Part shown: positions 36,901-42,900 of the stretch, in pieces | Layout: each line of letters opens with the position of its first letter | How positions within the stretch are numbered: the first letter of the stretch is position 1 | Source: Zygnema cylindricum | Lineage: Eukaryota; Streptophyta; Zygnematophyceae; Zygnematales; Zygnemataceae | DNA: 46,573 bases | Assembly: GCA_037447655.1 (NCBI GenBank) | Contig: JBBHKE010000296.1 | Location: forward strand, 1-46,573 | Direction: 5' to 3' | The notes under the pieces: model-generated | The model's input: only the letters and a program-made list of their open reading frames with translations | The model's database searches: none | What the model was told of the DNA's origin: nothing | Program-made: the position numbers and the translations under genes

Positions 36901-39900
36901 AATAAATCTTTCAAATTCCCGGGTGTCTGAGCATGAACCTACGTGGTTCCAATCGAATGAAGCACGTAGGTGATTTGTGCCTTGCTAGCACGACTAGATG
37001 GAGAAGTGATGAAAATGGCACGACCTGATGGAGAAGAGATGAAAATGGCACGACCTGATGGAGAAGTGATGAAAATAATAAAAGTGTCCTTACTATTACT
37101 GGAAACGCCTAATGGACGACGTCCCTTAATGAACCAACCAATGTATAAGGACAAACGCACTAATAAGAAGAGGCGCGCAAATGCGGGCAAGTAGTAGAAC
37201 CAAAATCGATACCCGCCGTACAAATACTACCACCAACCACTAGAACCTTACAACGGTCTACACAAAAAACATAACAATACATCCAACCAAACGAAGGTAC
37301 TTCGACGTCAACACACATTGCGAAACCACAATCAAAACTGAATCACACCACGACTACTAAAACATCATCAATTCTGCAAATCGCCAATTCTCAACAGTGA
37401 ACCCAATCATCCCCCTCTCAATGTGAGAATCGCTTAAAGTTCACATCAACCAAAATTATGGGTTGTCCTCTCAAAAATTACATCATGGAATCCTTGCTTT
37501 CACAATGAAATAGGCATCCTCTTCAAACAGAAACACTCAACGCGAATTTCGGATGATCCGTCGAATCGCACAAGGACTAGAACAATCCCAACTTATGGTG
37601 GGAATCGTCAATCTCAGGTGTTACCTTAACTTTGGTCGCCTCCACACAAAAAATGTGTAACTGGACATTAATTTACACAAAACGAAATTGTCGCCTTAAT
37701 CCGTGTCACAACACAACTCAATTGTTTTGTCGTTGACATAAATTAAAGTCAAAACCACATGGTATCAATAAGGCATGAGAAGATCTGCTTAAACAGACTT
37801 CTAATAACTCTGCGCCTTACAAAATATGACGACGACAAAAACAACTGCTCAATTATTCGAACTCATTGTTCATTGTTTCAACTCCAAGGTACATGAGGCA
37901 TTTGATTCATCCACAAAACAATCACTCCTTTCACAGATATGCATGAATCGGATTGTGAACATCTGACTCCAAATATTAATCAACATAGTAACTTAGGTAA
38001 CCATTGCACCCTTTCAGGCTCCAAAAATTAATCAACATAGTAATTTAGGTAACCGTTGCACCATTTCAAGCTTCAGTGGAACTCTCAATCAATAACCCAC
38101 ACGAAGCTTCACATCAACATTACTCCACATCCCAAAGTTCAACCAAGAAAGTACCAACGGAGTACCAAAAACTAAACTTAACGGTCGCACAAATAATCCA
38201 ACGTTCACAAAATCGTTTGATGCGTGATAATTTCAACAAATGACCAAAACAAAGGGTGGAATACCGACCTCGTTCTAACAGGTAACGTCTCTTTTTCCGC
38301 ATATCATAGAAACAATAAAACTTGAACGCCAACAATATCATACACATCACCAAAACCCATAACATTAGAAAACATGCGTTCAACCATTTTTACCAAACCA
38401 AATTTCAATCAGAAAATGAAAATGCTAGTTATAAACGACGACTCTTCCAAACCAATTAGCGATTTTGATAATCACCTACTCCATGTTGAAAAAAGGAAAG
38501 ATATAATTCCAATCTTACTTGTAGTTTTAAGGGTTGCGACAGGATAAAAGCTTTTGTGGTTCTTAGGGCTAAGACAGGATAAAAGCTGTAGAGGAAGGGA
38601 AGCCAAAGCCGTAGCGAAGGGAAGCCATGGTTGTCCATGGCACAACCATGGCAACCAGAGCTAAAGGAGAGATATATAATGGATCACACCAAAAAGGTTG
38701 ACACAACCTGGATTTCATCCTAAGTCCTATAATGTAAACCTCGTCGTTCGCCTTATCCGCTAAGTTGTAGAAGAGTTGTTACGGATATAGGGCTCGATAC
38801 GTTATTAAGAGTTTACCACATATATTATACCATTAAACTGAATGAAATGAAACGGAACATAATCATAAGGCGCCAAAAGAAGATGCAATTTGATCAAGCG
38901 GCTCGCGTGAGCGTTAAAAGACCGGAATGGTTCTTTTGGCGGCTTACGCCCAAAGAGCCACTAAATGACATGTGGCAACATCTCATTAGACCCCGGAGAA
39001 AGAGGAGACAAAACCATGGCGTTGGACATGGATGGTACCACCTCCTTAGTGGTGCCGTACAGATGTCCTACATCCGCCATAAAAATTATGTGGCGGCTAG
39101 TATATTATGTACAGTACTATTACAATCCTCCGATTGGTGGAAGGTTTAGTAGATAGGCTCTGTGAGTAGGTTAGTCTAGGAATTAGTCTTTTTAGGATGT
39201 TTTGAAGCCTTCTGAGTAGGTTAGTCTAATACTTATGGGTTAGTCTAGGATGTTTTGAAACCCTGTGAGTAGGTTAGTCTACGACTTAGTCTTTTTAGGA
39301 TGTTTTGAAGCCCTCTCTCCCAGAGGCCATCTGTATAAATCTCTTGTCTTTGATCAACAATAACTCACTGCTCAGGGGAGCAAATTCTAAGATTCTTTTT
39401 GCGTTCCACTTAGGGGAGTCTTGTCCTTAAAGGAGTGAGGCTGATCAGAGTTTTTACCCCTATGGGTGGCAAACATTCTTTGATGAACTATAGTGGGTCA
39501 GGGTTATCCTAGAGGCTTTCTTTGAGCTGCTAATTTGTAAGAGTGTGGAGTCCACAAAGTTTCAGGTTATTGGCCCACCCTCTAGGGTAACTATGGAGTC
39601 CACAAAGTTTCAGGTTACATGTTTGACGCAACAAGATATGTTTACTCGAACGCAAGGATGGTAGGGGCACTTTTTGAGAAACATTTTTGGGGTGTAGTGT
39701 CCGGGGATATTCCATGCCCTCCTCAGCTGCCACGAGGTTTTGGTGGAGTTCGGTTCTCTGGAGCACCACGATCCTTAGTGAGAATAGTGGATCCAGCGGA
39801 GAAGGAAGAGGAGAACCACTTTTGGGTTGGAGGAGGCTACTAAAAGAAAGGGGCTGGCAAAGGCGGCTCCGGTGGTAAATGAAGCATTTGGATCTTTTGT

Positions 39901-42900
39901 GGAAATGAAAAGTAAGGCAAACGATCCTCAGTTGTGGAGGTACAAAAATGAGGTGGCCAAGCACCTCATTCTTCGGAGTATGGACAAGGCGATTGCTCTT
40001 CCACTTCTTGAGGAGGAATTCGCCGCCGACATTTGGAGTTCCTTGGAGAACACATACAAGAGTGGCTCAATTTAGGAACAGCAGCAGCTGATTGATCAGA
40101 AAATCAGTGCGTATTGGTATAAAAGGGGAAGTATGAGAGAGATCTCCTATGATGGTAGGGGCAATTTTTGAGAAACACTTTTGGGGTGTAGTGTCCGAGG
40201 ATATTCCATGTCCTCCTCGGCTGCCACCAGGTTTTGGTGGAGTTCGGTTCTCTAGAGCCATCCTTAGTGGAGTCGTATTTTTGTGGAGTTTCTGGCTTCA
40301 GCCCATAGGGATGTAGATTACTACAAAGGCCGACTACGTGTCAGCGTGTCGTGCTTGGAAGACTTAATAAAGTGGCATTTTGTGAGGGACCAAGTGACTG
40401 CTGTGGAGTCTAAGTTCAGTTCTGTTCCTACTATTAAGGAAGTTGTTTGTGCCATGCATGACGTCTTTGTTAGGAGAAAGCGTGTTGGATTTCCGCAGAT
40501 TTTGGGATTCAGTATGTCCCATGGAAAATTGGAGCCGGCCAGGACAAGAACATGGGACCTTGGCTTTATCAGTCGACGCGCTAAGCACTGCGCCACCAAC
40601 TCAATGTTGACCTATTCATTTTGGGCGGCTTTGAGTGTGGACGCGCCACATTCTACCCCATATTGAACCGGCAATCTTTTACCAATCCAATAACGCGTAA
40701 GCTAGACCTACCAATCCAATAACGCGTAAGCTAGACCTACCAATCCAATAACGCGTAAGCTAGACCTACCAATCCAATAACGCGTAAGCTAGACCTGGTG
40801 TGACAGAGTGTAAGGATTCTTGATTCTCATAATGAGAGGGGAATTGTTAGGATGCTTCATGCAAATCGGCTAGAGGTCGTGTTTGTACAGTATGTATTAT
40901 TCGGATTTTCCACGTCTATATTTTAGGTATTGTATGTTTTTTCTGTGCGCGTTACGCGCTATTATATTTTTGTAAAGTACATGTTTAGTTTCGGTGAAAG
41001 AATGTCTTAATATGCAGCACATTGTTTGTCGTCTGTATGCTCTTTGTGGAAGTGTCTTGTATGGTATTGGACAACATCCAGGTAGATTTAGTTGTTTATT
41101 TCGTAGTATAATCAAATTATATCCAGCATTCTAATTAAACGACATGCACTCGAATTCAGCGAACATCTTTCAATAACGAAAATTTTCACGATTGCAATTC
41201 AAAACAAGCAAAAAGGAGTCTCACAATATCTCGAGATTTTTCAGGTTTCCAATGGAAGACGGTATGTTCCCCGTAAAAATATTGTATGCAAGGTCCCTGT
41301 AAAAGGAAAAAATCCATAAGATAAAAACGGCAAGCCATGACTAAGCCTTTAGTTTCAAGTTTATAAGAAAGCCAACACTTCAAGACTCGTAAATCCAATA
41401 AATTGTATTTAATCTCACCTATGTCTCAACACAAAAAGCTCTTCATAAGATCAAATGCACCTAAATAGATTCATCAACGAAGTGCTCAAGTAGTAGTTAA
41501 ATGATTGATAAGTTTTTGAGGCTAAAGGAGAATGCTATGTACTTGCCTTCTTTAGCAGTCTAAAGTTTCACACTTCTTTGCTTGCATCTTTCTCGTTGTA
41601 TGAGGGAAGTTGACAGATGTGGTTTTTTTTTTCAATTACCATTAATCTAAATATGTTTATTTGTCTAATCAGCTTACATTTTTTTAATAGTACTGAGCAG
41701 TTCTGATCATGATTATTGTCAAGATGTTTCTGCAATTTATATTTTGTGTCTCCTACCAAAGGTACGTGGAAAACCTTTTTTATTCCAAAAATCTTCAGCT
41801 ATGATCGTCCGAGGACCAACATCCAAAACAAATTCAAACTTCAATAAACAAAAGGTTAATTTTTTTATATTTCTTTACGTGCAAACACATATGTACGAGA
41901 CAACCATAACTTTGGTAAACCTTGTGTCAACCGCGCAAAAGGATCAAGTGCAATGATCCACACTTGAGCTCTCATATAGAATGCAAGATTGCCATTCATA
42001 TCTATTTGGGTCATGTGTTTGAATATCAAGCCCTTACAATTCTTGAAGGCTTTTGAGGAGTCCTATTGAAGGGGAAATGTTGCCGTTAAGGCCCAGTCCA
42101 GCCAATAAACTGTGTCAAAGGGAAAATATATTTTTGCTATGATTTTAGACAAATATCATAAATATTTTCCAATTGTTATCAATTTAGCATAGGTAACATA
42201 ATTTCAACAAGAAACAAGCCCATCCACAAGTTAAAAATGTTCGTCTTATTTACATAGCTTTATTTTTTTAGAAATCGTGGTGTGTTGAAGAAGAAAAAAC
42301 TCAAACAATTTTCATAGTTGTCCGTTTTGTTCTTTATTCTATTTATGGCTATAAATACTTAGCAATCTAGCACTCTTTAAAGAAAAAATAGGATTAAGGA
42401 TTAGAAAAATCAGTTTGACGCGCTCACATTTTTTTCACTTGCGACCTGCTATTGCACTCTATGCCACGCCAAAAACAAAAGCTTGATGCATTGCTCCATT
42501 TCGCCAAATATTTGTTTGGATCGCTTATGATGGCATATTTAAATTCTAGGAGGATGAGACCTGTGTTCGCATAAAATACGACCATAGAAACCGTTGGATT
42601 TCACTTGGAAAATGTTATTCTTCTGGGCAAACTGAAATTTCACATAAATATGAAGGTTATATGTCTCAAAGTTGTAGGAATAGGTAGCAGAATAAGAAGT
42701 TTTGGACTAAAAAAAGTTGCAAGGTCAGATAAATTCCGTACAGCGAATAAAGATCACACATGAATATAAGGTGGCTTTTCAACATTTAGCAGTCGCAACG
42801 TTTCAAAATAAACTGGAGATCATTCATAACTTCGTATATCTGTCGGGATAAAGTAAACTCTAATCTTATTTCAATTCCCAAACCAATGAAAAATATGTTG

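Larger units (their letters stand above)
35040..41224 (-). other. Intron 4, 6.2 kb, filled with retroelement debris
   Basis: Holds two LTR-start signatures, gag-like fragments, a tRNA-like repeat and tandem repeats, listed separately. Further LRR exons could be missed here. I found none with the expected 24-residue pattern. Confidence 0.6.

Noticed and set aside
36991-37194. Plus-strand ORF with three DGE.MKMARP repeats
   Set aside because: The repeat unit is 30 bases so the frame stays open by arithmetic; no context or similarity supports a protein.
41945-42000. Minus-strand DMNGNLAF-like stretch resembling an LRR just below exon 3
   Set aside because: No acceptor/donor pair in phase 2-2 and the LRR consensus breaks after a few residues; probably chance or a dead exon.
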